Below, one piece after another: positions 32,674 to 42,308 of a stretch of 64,000 nt of DNA (positions within the stretch are counted from its first letter, which is position 1; each line of letters starts with the position of its first letter). Source of the stretch: Fremontodendron californicum (lineage: Eukaryota; Streptophyta; Magnoliopsida; Malvales; Malvaceae). The notes under the pieces are model-generated. The model saw only the letters and a list, made by a program, of their open reading frames with translations, was not told where the DNA came from and did not search any database. The DNA lies in contig JAULJL010000021.1 in the NCBI GenBank assembly GCA_030761205.1, positions 9,219,160 through 9,283,159 on the forward strand, read 5' to 3'. The translations under genes were made by a program, and so were the position numbers.

Positions 32674-35600
32674 ATGTCTTTTATCGGTACCCAGCAGAAA
32701 TGCAAGGCTTGTGAGAAGACTGTTTATCCTGTGGAACTTTTGTCCGCAGATGGGGTTCCTTACCATAAGTCTTGCTTCAAGTGCAGTCATTGCAAAGGGA
32801 CACTAAAGGTAATGTTTTTAATTGCTTTTTGATAATTCTCTGCCCATTTGTTGATATCTTTGTTGTTCTGACTCTTCATTTTTCTTGAAGTATCCGTGTT
32901 TGACATCCGTGTCAGACATCCGTGTCCGACACCTATCCGGACATGGATATGGGGATATGACCCTCCAAGGACCCTCCAAATACATGGAAAACTTAGAAAA
33001 AATTAAACATACTCGTATCAGACACATACACGCATCTAACACTCACACCCGAGTCCGAGTAACTTAGGTTGATATAGATGAAAATATAGTTGACATGCTT
33101 GTTTTGTACATTGATTAGGTTTAAAGCAAATGAGATATGAAAATATCTATGGCCATTTATTGCATTTTTTGCTAAAGTTACTAAGCTTTTTATTTTGTTC
33201 GATGGTTAATTTAGTATCTCTTAGTTAGAATGCATAATCAAAGATGTACTAAGGAGCTATGTTGCTCCGACTCTTCATTTTTTTTGAAGTACTCATGTTC
33301 GACGCATATTCGGACATGGGTATGAGGATATGACCCTCCAAGAACTCTCCAAATACATGGAAAAAACTTAGAAAAAAATGAACATGTCCGTGTTGGACAC
33401 ATACCCGTATTCGACACTCACACCCGAGTCCGATTAACATAGCTAAGGAGTAACTTGGAGACTATTGTTAATTTGTTATCTTACTAAAAATTTATTTATT
33501 CCTTAAGAAAGAATCTTCTGTGTTATACACTCAAATTTGTTAGAGAGAGTTGGTATTGTTCTAGGCTCTGTGAACAAGAGTTGTTCACATGATAGATTCT
33601 GTTGACCAACTATGTTGGTTTATGTCTATGTTACTCGGACTCGGGTGTGAGTATCGGACACGGGTATGTTCAATTTTTTTCAAGATTTTCATGTATTTGG
33701 AGGGTCAACATAGGTTTATGTTATGAAGGTTCTGCTCCTAACCTAGCGGCTTGTCTTACATATTTCCAGTTGGGTAATTACTCCTCAATGGAAGGTGTCC
33801 TTTATTGCAAGCCTCATTTCGAGCAACTCTTCAAGGAGACGGGTAACTTCAACAAGAATTTTCAGTCGCGTAAAGTCTTTTTCTCTTGCTGGATAAAATC
33901 CTTTATTTGATTTATTGATAGTTTTGGTTTGTTGGTTTAATTTGCCATTAATTTTATTGCCAGCAGTTGCAAAGTCGGCTGCGAAGTTAACTCCCGAGCT
34001 GGTAAATCTCCCCTGCAACACTGCATGTGTTTGATGTTTGATTAAATGAAGAAAATTTCATTATAGGGTGTGTGATAGGTTACTGGATGTTCTTCCTAAC
34101 TCCCAATAGCTTGTGTCGATTTCAGACAAGATCACCTAGCAAAGCTGCCAGCATGTTTTCAGGGACACAAGAAAAATGTGCGACTTGTGGCAAAACTGCT
34201 TATCCACTTGAGAAGGTAGAATTCCGAAATCCCAATAAGTTGTTGTGTGACAAATGTATTTTTTTCCTATGTTGCTCTGACTCTTTATTTTTTTTTTTTG
34301 AAGTACCCGTGTCCGACATCCGTGTTCGACGCATATCTGGACATGAGTATGGAGATATGATCCTCCAAGGACTCTCCAAATACATGGAAATCTTGAAAAA
34401 AATTGAACATATCCATGTCAGATACATACCCGTGTCTGATACTCACATCCGGGTCCGAGTAACATAGTTTTTTTTTTTGCAATTACGACACTTTGATTTC
34501 TGGCTGCCTGTCCCCTCTTCTTCATTCCCTTTCCTTTTAACTTTTAGTCTCAACTTATTGGTCTGTATGAGCCTAGCACATTCATTCGAATCTTTACGAG
34601 GTTTACTCCTGAAGAAATATGTTGATGTTTCACTTATGTATATTAGGTGATCTTGGATTATCTTTGTTTGTTTGCTCTTTCTTTCAAGGGATTAAGACTT
34701 AAGCTTTTCAAAGTAAAACTTCTGGCTGGTTGATTTACGATCCCACGTTAGAAGATAAGATTTCCTTGTAAGGTTTATATGGACCTAGACTCTTCCACCT
34801 CAATAGCTAGCTTTTGGGGTGTGGTTCTCCAAAAGTCCATATCAATTGGTATCAGAGCCAGCCCCACCTTGATGGGACCAGCACTCGGAGTGGTGGCCTG
34901 GACCTAAAAACAAAAAGAAATAGGGTGCCAGCCGTGATCAACACAGGCGTGACCAATGAGAACGTTGGTTCTTCAAGCGTTTTGGTTTGTTACGATCCTA
35001 CGTTGGTCATAGCCTAAAGCTTGTAATAGTTTCTTTAAAAGATTAAGGGTTAGCTTAGCTAGGTTTTCCTTGTTCAGGATGCTTTATCACATAGCTATTA
35101 GGTTGATATTGTCATGTAAAGGGGCACCTCTTTGCAAAGGAGAGGTTTAAGCTATGTTACTCGGACTCAGGGGTGTCGGATACGAGTATCTGTCCGACAC
35201 GGGTATGTTCAATTTTTTCATATATTTGGAGGATTGTACCTCCATACCCATGTCCAAAATATGCGTGGGATACGGGTATCGGACACGGATACTTCAAAGA
35301 AAATGAAGAGTCGGAGTAACATAGGGTTTAAGTACATTTAGAGTTTTGCAAGTTCCATTGAAATAACCAATTGCTCTCATAAGATGCGCAATGTCATCAA
35401 GTTAGAAGTTATTCTTTGCTTCTTTGATTAATCCATCAAACATGGAGCTCGAAAGCATTTTGATTGGTTTACATTTTGATCTATACAAAGGAGTTGCCTT
35501 GTTGGAGTTGGTGTCTATCAAATCTAAAGAGCATTGTATGAATTGAAGTATGGTTTAAAAAAGAGTTCAAACTGTTATGATTTCGTACAATTGATACCTT

Positions 35601-36528
35601 AATAAATTTCAATCTATTAAAACTTATGTTACTCGAATTTGAGTATGAGTGTTGGATACGAATATGTTCAATTTTTTTCTTCAAGATTTTCATGTATTTG
35701 GACGATCCTTGGAAGATCATATTTCCATACCCATATCCGGATATGCGTCAAACACGGGTACTTCAAGAAAAATGAAAAGTCGGAGCAACATAGGTACTTC
35801 AAGAAAAATAAAACCTATGTTGTTCCGACTTTTCATTTTGCTTGAAGTACCTGTGTCTGACGCATATCTGGACATAGGTACGAGGATATGATTCTCCAAG
35901 GACCTTCTAAATACATGAAAATCTTGGAAAAAACTGAACATACCCATGTCGGACACTTACTCGAGCATGTGTTTGACACTTGCATCTGAGTCCAAGTAAA
36001 GATAGGTTAAAACTACCGCATGATTTTGCAACTATAATTGCTTATGACATCATTGAAATGCTTAATAATGCGTGAGCCATATCATTTAAACCTATGTTGC
36101 TCGGATTCGGGTGTGAGTGTCGGATACGGATATATTTGATTTATTCTAAGTTCTTTCATGTATTTGGAGGGTTTTTGAGGGAGCATATCCCTATATCCAT
36201 GTTCGAATATGTCTCGGACACGAATATTTCAAGAAAAATAAAGAGTCGGAATAACATAGATTTAAACCCTCTGGTCTCTAGTAAAATGTGGTTTTTTTGT
36301 GCCAAAAATTTCCAACAGGTAACGGTGGAAGGACAGTCTTACCACAAGACATGTTTCAAGTGTTGTCATGGTGGCTGCCCTATAAGCCCATCAAATTATG
36401 CAGCACTGGAAGGTATTTTGTATTGCAAACATCACTTCTCCCAGCTTTTCAAAGAGAAAGGAAGCTACAACCATCTTATCAAATCTGCATCGATTAAGCG
36501 GGCGGCTGCCTCTGTTCCAAAAGCTTGA
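32674..36528 (+). CDS. Two-LIM-domain protein (WLIM2-like)
   Basis: Plant WLIM proteins bind and bundle actin filaments and can shuttle to the nucleus. Exons 32674-32808, 33770-33869, 33967-34001, 34126-34215 and 36319-36528 join in phase to 189 residues, the usual size. LIM domain 1 has zinc ligands C10, C13, H31, C34, C37, C40, C58 and H61. LIM domain 2 has C108, C111, H129, C132, C135, C140, C156 and H159. The linker reads AKSAAKLTPELTRSPSKAASMFSGTQ, typical of the WLIM2 class. For the tiny 35-bp exon 3, two acceptors are possible (CAGCAG); I chose the second because it keeps the family's linker length. Intron 1 and the 2.1-kb intron 4 are packed with family A copies, and intron 4 also has a TRIM-like remnant. 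Confidence 0.96.
32858..33067 (-). mobile_element. Family A MITE copy, in LIM gene intron 1
   Basis: Long-subtype copy with mutated outer ends (CTTTGTTGTTCTG and GTAACTTAG) but a perfect duplication GTTGATAT (32850-32857 and 33068-33075). It begins 49 bp after the exon 1 donor. Confidence 0.92.
33257..33442 (-). mobile_element. Family A MITE copy, in LIM gene intron 1
   Basis: Complete copy with the perfect duplication CTAAGGAG on both sides (33249-33256 and 33443-33450). Confidence 0.94.
33626..33713 (+). mobile_element. Family A MITE copy reduced to 88 bp, in LIM gene intron 1
   Basis: Left 80 bp intact (to GTATTTGGAGGGT), then directly CAACATAG; the right half is deleted. Still flanked by the perfect duplication GTTTATGT (33618-33625 and 33714-33721). 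It ends 56 bp before exon 2. Confidence 0.93.
34267..34467 (-). mobile_element. Family A MITE copy, in LIM gene intron 4
   Basis: Complete long-subtype copy placed in T-rich DNA, so the duplication cannot be read clearly. It starts 52 bp after the exon 4 donor. Confidence 0.88.
34731..35010 (+). mobile_element. TRIM-like LTR element remnant, in LIM gene intron 4
   Basis: A short putative LTR (34731-34844) starts TGATTTACGATCCCACG and ends CCATATCA. It is followed after two bases by TGGTATCAGAGC (34847-34858), a primer-binding site complementary to initiator tRNA-Met. After about 130 bp without an ORF, TGTTACGATCCTACGTTGG repeats the LTR start. The right LTR soon diverges or is truncated. Confidence 0.5.
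35152..35324 (+). mobile_element. Family A MITE copy, in LIM gene intron 4
   Basis: Complete ends and the perfect duplication GGTTTAAG (35144-35151 and 35325-35332). The middle is shortened near TATATTTGGAGGATTGTACC. Confidence 0.92.
35624..35793 (+). mobile_element. Family A MITE copy, left half of an inverted dimer, in LIM gene intron 4
   Basis: Runs from TATGTTACTCGAATTTG to GAGCAACATAG. It is followed by a 20-bp piece of element end sequence and then by an opposite copy at 35814-36005. The duplication ATTAAAAC lies left of this copy; its partner is right of the second copy. Confidence 0.9.
35814..36005 (-). mobile_element. Family A MITE copy, right half of an inverted dimer, in LIM gene intron 4
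   Basis: Long-subtype copy from CTATGTTGTTCCGAC to AAGTAAAGATAG. Followed by GTTAAAAC (36006-36013), which pairs with ATTAAAAC at 35616-35623 across the whole dimer. Confidence 0.9.
36092..36259 (+). mobile_element. Family A MITE copy, in LIM gene intron 4
   Basis: Complete short-subtype copy with the perfect duplication ATTTAAAC (36084-36091 and 36260-36267). It ends 59 bp before exon 5. Confidence 0.94.
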
Positions 36529-36780
36529 AAATACAAGTATTATTATTCATATTCTTTTTCATGTTTTTTCTTCTTAACCTTGTGCTTGCCGGTGTGTTTT
36601 TTTTTTTTTTCATGGATCCTCTTATTTATGTTTATCGGGGGAAACAAAACTTGAGGTTCCTCCATGTTTCACTTTCACTCATTCATTTGCGTATATGTTA
36701 TGGTATTTTGATTGATCTATGGGATCGGGATATTGCATTCTCCAAGTTGTAAAATGACCCTTGCAAGTTGCAATGATACT

Positions 36781-38081
36781 CTATGTTGATCCGATTTTTT
36801 ATTTTTTTTAAAGTATTCGTGTTCGACATTCGTGTCCGACGTATATCTAGATATGGGTCTGACGATATAATCCTCCAAGAACCCTTCAAATTAGAGTTGT
36901 AATCGAGCCGAGCCCGAATAGTGAGAAGTTCGAGCTCGAGCTCGATTCGGAACTCGTGGCTCGAAGCTCAGCTCGAGCTCGATCGAGTATCATTTTCTAA
37001 GCTTAAACTCGGCTTGAGATAAAATCGAACTATTCGAGCTCGACTCGATTAAGCTCGTTTACTCGATTGCATACTTGAGCTCGAATTAAATTTTTTCATA
37101 TACCAATTTTTTGTATTAATTGAATTTAATAAATAAATATCAAGATTAAATCTTTTTTTAACCAAAAAAAAAAAAACTCTTCGAAAAGCATTAAATTTAC
37201 ACAATGAAAGCATTGACTGGTACAAGTTGGAAGAAGATCAAATTCAAAACAAAGAAAAAAAAACAATTCTCATAAGATCTACAAAGAAATCGCAAATGTA
37301 ATGAAGCAGATCAAGCAAAGTAAAGATCCAGATAAAAGAGAAGCAAATCAAGCTAAATCTAACTCTATAAAACTCGTTAGAAACTTGTAGAAGCCTAGAT
37401 CTCAGTTCCATCATCGACAAAACATCAAAATCCACAAATCGGTCGATTTGAAGTGAAATCAAAAGCGAAATGAAAAGTTTTACCTGAACAAGAAAAGAAC
37501 GAGAGGGGAGTTTTAGAGAGTGAGGGAGAAAGAGAAAGAATGGAAGAAGAAGCAGAAGCAGAAAACGACGACGATTTGGTTTTCTTTTTCTCTCTTCTAT
37601 CTAGTCTAGTGGTGATGCTGGTAGAGACGGAAATGGAGAGTGAGAGAAGAGAAAGGAAGGAGGTTGGCACTTGGATGAGAGTGGGATTGTGGCTATGGAT
37701 TGGGAGAGAAGGTGAGGGAGGGAGAGAAAGAGGCGGCACAGTTGAGGGGAGGGAAAAAAAAAGTTTGTGGGTTTTTTAAGTATATGTATATATAGTAAGG
37801 GTAAAATAATAAATTAATAATAAAAATATTATAAATAAAAAAATTCGATTAGACTCACGAGCTGTTCGAATCGGATATTAAGATACTCCAATTCGGCTAG
37901 CTCGATAGCTCGAGGTCGACTCGATAATGACCGAATCGTATTCGAGTTTTTTTCGAGTCGAACTCGAGTAGCTTGCGAGCACAGGTGTCTCGTTTACACC
38001 CCTACTCCAAATACATAAAAATCTTAGAAAAAATTGAACATACCTGTGTCCGACACTTACACCCGAGTCCGAATAGCATAG
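36781..38081 (-). mobile_element. Family A MITE copy split by a 1.1-kb element
   Basis: Left part 36781-36891, right part 38005-38081. Outer flanks ATGATACT and ATGATGCT match at 7 of 8. It lies about 250 bp downstream of the LIM gene stop codon. Confidence 0.9.
36892..38004. mobile_element. hAT-like non-autonomous element (family D), 1.1 kb
   Basis: Ends are TAGAGTTGTAATCGAG and CTCGTTTACACCCCTA, inverted with few mismatches. The duplication CTTCAAAT/CTCCAAAT (7 of 8) derives from the host family A copy. Both subterminal zones are dense in GAGCTCGA motifs. The interior (about 37430-37780) is GA-rich on the plus strand and resembles, on the minus strand, a plant CT-rich 5' leader with a CAG|GTAAAA donor. 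No transposase is seen. The 104-residue Ser-rich reading frame at 37425-37739 (minus) is low-complexity and probably not a gene. Confidence 0.85.
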
Positions 38082-38121
38082 ATGATGCTATGACCCTTGC
38101 AAGTTGCAATGCAATGATACT

Positions 38122-38318
38122 TTATGTTGCTCCGATTTTTTATTTTTTGAAAAGTACTTGTGTTTGACATCCGTGTCGGACGCATATCTGGATATGGGTT
38201 TGAAGATATGATCTTCCAAGGACTCTCCAAATACATGAAAATCTTAGAAAAAATTGAATATACCCATGACGGATACATACCCGTGTCCGACACTCACACC
38301 CGAGTCCGAATAACATAG
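38122..38318 (-). mobile_element. Family A MITE copy
   Basis: Complete copy with the perfect duplication ATGATACT (38114-38121 and 38319-38326). Its left flank is a near-repeat of the flank at 36754-36780, so this copy and the one at 36781 look like a tandem duplication. Confidence 0.93.
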
Positions 38319-38335
38319 ATGATACTATATGTAGC

Positions 38336-38512
38336 AAAGTTACTCAAATTCTTCATTTTTCTTAAAGCATCTTTGTCCAAACTTGTGTCCGACACATTCG
38401 GACATCAGTATAAAATATAATCTTCCAAATATATGAAAAAAGTTCAAAAATAAATTGAATATATCCGTATCAGACACATACTTAAATTCAAAACCCAGTC
38501 CGGGTAACATAG
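38336..38512 (-). mobile_element. Diverged family A copy
   Basis: AAGTTACTCAAATTCTTCATTTTTC to CCCAGTCCGGGTAACATAG. The left terminus is mutated and many internal changes are present. Confidence 0.75.
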
Positions 38513-38584
38513 ATATGTAAAAATAGATTTACATGTACTTAGGAGATATGTGGAAAAACTTAAAAATAAATTGATGAATGAAAG

Positions 38585-38706
38585 TGAGTCAAAGGTGGAG
38601 ACCGAGCTTAAAGCCAAATATCAAGCCTGAAGAGGATATAGAAATTGATGAAACTAAGCCTCAAGTAGAAGCTAAAGCAGAGGTTGAAGCCATGGATGTT
38701 GAGTAG
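38585..38706 (+). pseudogene. Possible 3' exon remnant of an unknown gene
   Basis: A short acidic reading frame encoding KPEEDIEIDETKPQVEAKAE and then VEAMDVE ends with TAG at 38704-38706. A second frame just upstream encodes EKLKNKLMNESESKVETELK before a stop. Together they look like the tail of an acidic, Lys/Glu-rich protein broken by a frameshift. I do not recognise the gene. It may instead be chance coding-like DNA between transposons. Confidence 0.3.
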
Positions 38707-38831
38707 AGCTGCCATAACCAGATTACCTTCATTACCCACATATTACATTACTTTTTTTGTATAAATCTCTGTTCAGTATTTTGGATTTACTACCATGATG
38801 AAATGGTCATATGAATATCATTTGCTGAAAC

Positions 38832-39030
38832 CCATGATGTTCCGACTCTTTATTTTATTTTTAAATACCTGTATTCGATATCTTTGTCCAACACACATTC
38901 GGACTTAATGGAAATATGACCCTCTAAGAACTTTCCAAATACATAAAAGAAAATTAAAAAAAAAAATGAACATACCCGTGTCAGACACATACCCTTATCC
39001 AAGACTCACACACAAATCCGAATAACATAG
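38832..39030 (-). mobile_element. Family A MITE copy, 3' of the translocator gene
   Basis: Complete but diverged copy with flanks GCTGAAAC and GCTAAAAC (7 of 8). About 450 bp from the translocator stop codon. Confidence 0.88.
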
Positions 39031-39476
39031 GCTAAAACAATAAAATGCCACAACTTATGAATTTTCTTTTCCATTAATTAATCAATATAACAAATGTTAA
39101 TAACAGATCGACTGTGTAAAACACCAATTCTACAAATTTTTCCTGAAAGAATAAAAAAAAAACATAAAAATGATATTCCTCTATAAACCCAAGCTGGGAA
39201 TAATAGAGACCAATCAGTCACTTATTGGAGTTCTTCTAATTTTTGACTAATCCTGCAGTTGTTGCCGATTCAAAAGAAAAAAAAAAAAAAAACCAGTTTT
39301 TCCCAGGCTTCCAAGGGGAAAAAAAATAGAACCCAGTGCTCAAAATCCATGGCATCATATGCTACCATATGCCCCAAACATACCTGTCTCTTTGAGCATT
39401 GTCGATGTCCTCGCGATAAAGGAAACAAAATATACAACGATCACATACATATCGTGTTCGTTCCCAGGACGATGTC

Positions 39477-42308
39477 TCATTTGCTTCGTTTCTTGGCTTC
39501 GCTGTAGAGTATAACCCCAAAGACTGTGAGTGTATAACCAAGCATTCCGGTAACGGAAACTGGGTTTCTAAAAATTAAAATCGAAATCACCACAGCGACA
39601 GCTCCTTTCGCGTTTCCTAGAACCTGCAAGAGGAAACATCTCAGTATCTCAAAAAGCTTAGATTAATGTAGTCATTCCCATGCTAAGTATTAAAAGAACT
39701 AACATTTATAGTAACCATGCTGATTACAATTCATAATCATAGGAGTTCGAAGCAGTCAAACTCAAACCTTCAGAATCACTTTCTTGTTTGATCTTTCTTA
39801 ATAAACTCGGGTTCAAGCTCCAATTAAATTACTAGTAGAGCGAAAAGAGAAATGTGGCTGGAACAATAGTAACCTACAAGATACTTAAAGAAAATACCGT
39901 ACTGTGATTCTAAATAGAGTTAGAAATCATTGTATTACTTATTCTTATTATTTACTATTACTATAAATCTATATTGATTTACTATATTGATTGCAAGCTA
40001 TGTTGCTCCAACTCTTCATCTTTCTTGAAGTACCCGTGTCCGACACCCGTGTCCAACGGATATTCGGACATGGGTATGGAGATATGATCCCCCAAGGACC
40101 CTCCAAATACATGGAAAAATTAAAATAAATCAAACATATCCGTGTTGGACACATATCCGTGTCCGACACTCACACCTGAGTCCGAGTAACATAGATTGCA
40201 AGATTTAAACAATCCTTCCTCTACACCTTTTTTTCTCTTTTAAAGAAGATACACAATAAATGGAGCAAATTCCTAAAAGCCAAGAAATTGGGGAGGAAAA
40301 GAAGTCGAGAAAAGCCGGGAACAAGTATCATCGATGTCATACCTGCAAAGTCAGGGCGCTGGTGTGTTTCGTGACCAAAAAATTGGTCAAATTCACAAAA
40401 TACGCTAGTGCGGAATTGAATAGTAGATACCAAATGATCTTGATGTCATCTCTGGCAAGGGCAAGGGTAATACCAACCACATTTTCTTCCATAATGAGTG
40501 TTGCAGGAAGTAAAAATACGACAGCTATCGGAGCCATGTAGAGAAGGAGGTTCATGGAATTCAGCTTCTCTCTAAAATAAAATTACGAGAATTTTTCAGT
40601 ACCCTTTTCTAGTCTTCGAACCAACGAAAATATATAAAAATTATGCCATCAATCATAAAGAGGAAGCAAAGGCATAATAAACATTCCTTACCCTTCAGAA
40701 GAAAGCAAAATTCCTTGTAAAACTGACTTGAGAGCTCTTGCAGCTGTAGCTGCAATGCACATGATAAAACCAAATAGATGGAAGCTTGGTTCACCCTATG
40801 GCCATGTAAGAAATGTGAAAACTAACAATCAGAAATCAGATTAAATAAATGAACTAAAATAATTTGAATATTGCAGAACAAAATTTTTAAAATTAGAAAG
40901 ATAAAACAAAGAAATTTTAAGGCTTTCGAATCAAATAGAGGGGCATAATTCCAGACCACACACTTCTAAATGCCACAACCAAAAGGTCCAAAACATAAAA
41001 TATGAGAAATGCAGCGGAAAAGGAGGAAAGAGAAAGTATATGAGAGAAGCATTGATGAATCATAAACAAAAAGTTAATGATTTAATCATCCATTTGAAAC
41101 CAAAAAAAAAAAAAAAAAGAAAGGATAATCCACAAGTTGTGATCATCGTTATTGAAAAATCTTCAAATTAAGCTAAAAAATTGGCATTCCCATAAGTTCC
41201 AAGTAACAAGATATCTAATTTTAAATCTTGCATTCCTTATTTTAGCAACCGAATAGAGCTTAAAGCAAATACTTCAATTCATAATTCTAACTTCGACGTA
41301 CTGCAATCCTAACTATTAATGAATTCTTTACACTACATTATGCTCATGAAATCCAAATGAGACTTAAGAATCCACTTCTTTACAACTAGACAGTAATATG
41401 AACCTCTCATCTCACATCAAAATAATCATATCAGCCATAATAATATGGGGGAATTGGCATCAGATTCCAAATTAATTTCCCTCTTTATTATAACTTAAAA
41501 TCATATAAAACCAACAGAATTCAATAAAATAAAAGCAAATCCTTTCCACATTATTCAAATCATCTATAAAAACAAACAAACAAATACCCATGATCTAATA
41601 AAAATATAAAGCTTAACAAAATTAGAAAATCAACACAATTTTGAACAAAATAAAGCAAACCAATTTCCACATTCCAATCAAATCCTCAATAAATCCCCTG
41701 AAAAAGCTACCATTTGCATTAGCAGACAATCCAACACAAATTCAACAAAATAAAGCAAAACCAACTTCCACATTCTAAAAAATTAAAGCCAGCCCATTTC
41801 CAAAAGAATAAAAGCTAACAATTTCATTAACCAATAAAAAGTAAAGAAAAATTAGGCAAATACATACCCCACTGGCAATGACAACCCCAGTAACAACAGG
41901 AACAAGGGTAAGATAAGTAAGCCAAGCCTCCCTCTTCAATGTCATCAAGTAAGCGAAAATTGCAGTGAAAAACGGCGTCGTAGCACCAACAGCCTGATTA
42001 AAACTAACCGGCAGGAACCTCAAAGAAATATTCCCGAACACCACCGACACACAAAAGACCAAACTCAAAGCCGTGATCTTGAAAAACTGAACCCTAGATC
42101 GAATGGTTTGCATGGGAACCATCTTCATCCATGCAATTGCGATGTAGCTTAACAAAGAACAAGCTGTCATGTGACACATGGTTAAGAAGATTGGGTATTT
42201 GAAACCGTAATTGCTTAGTAAATATTTGTTTAACAACAAGACACCAATGTTGGACGAGTACCAGGATGCTACTAGCCCGATCGTGAATAATTTCGATTTG
42301 TTTTTCAT
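39477..42308 (-). CDS. Nucleotide-sugar/triose-phosphate-type translocator (UUAT-like)
   Basis: A Golgi-type member of the drug/metabolite transporter superfamily, TPT branch. Four exons join in phase: 41868-42308, 40692-40795, 40343-40571 and 39477-39623. They give 306 residues, as in Arabidopsis At5g05820/At3g11320-type proteins. The protein is almost entirely hydrophobic with about ten membrane segments and no targeting extension. Motifs include [20 protein letters not shown] near the N-terminus, [20 protein letters not shown], the [20 protein letters not shown] loop, and a C-terminal [20 protein letters not shown] with a dibasic tail. Relatives move UDP-uronic acids or other nucleotide sugars into the Golgi; the substrate here is an inference. 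The start is the first ATG of exon 1 and fits family length. Intron 3 carries a family A copy. Confidence 0.94.
39998..40194 (-). mobile_element. Family A MITE copy, in translocator intron 3
   Basis: Complete copy with the perfect duplication ATTGCAAG (39990-39997 and 40195-40202). Confidence 0.95.

Noticed and set aside
37425..37779. Ser-rich or Glu-rich proteins of 79-104 residues inside the family D element
   Set aside because: Low-complexity translation of a polypurine/polypyrimidine stretch with no domain.
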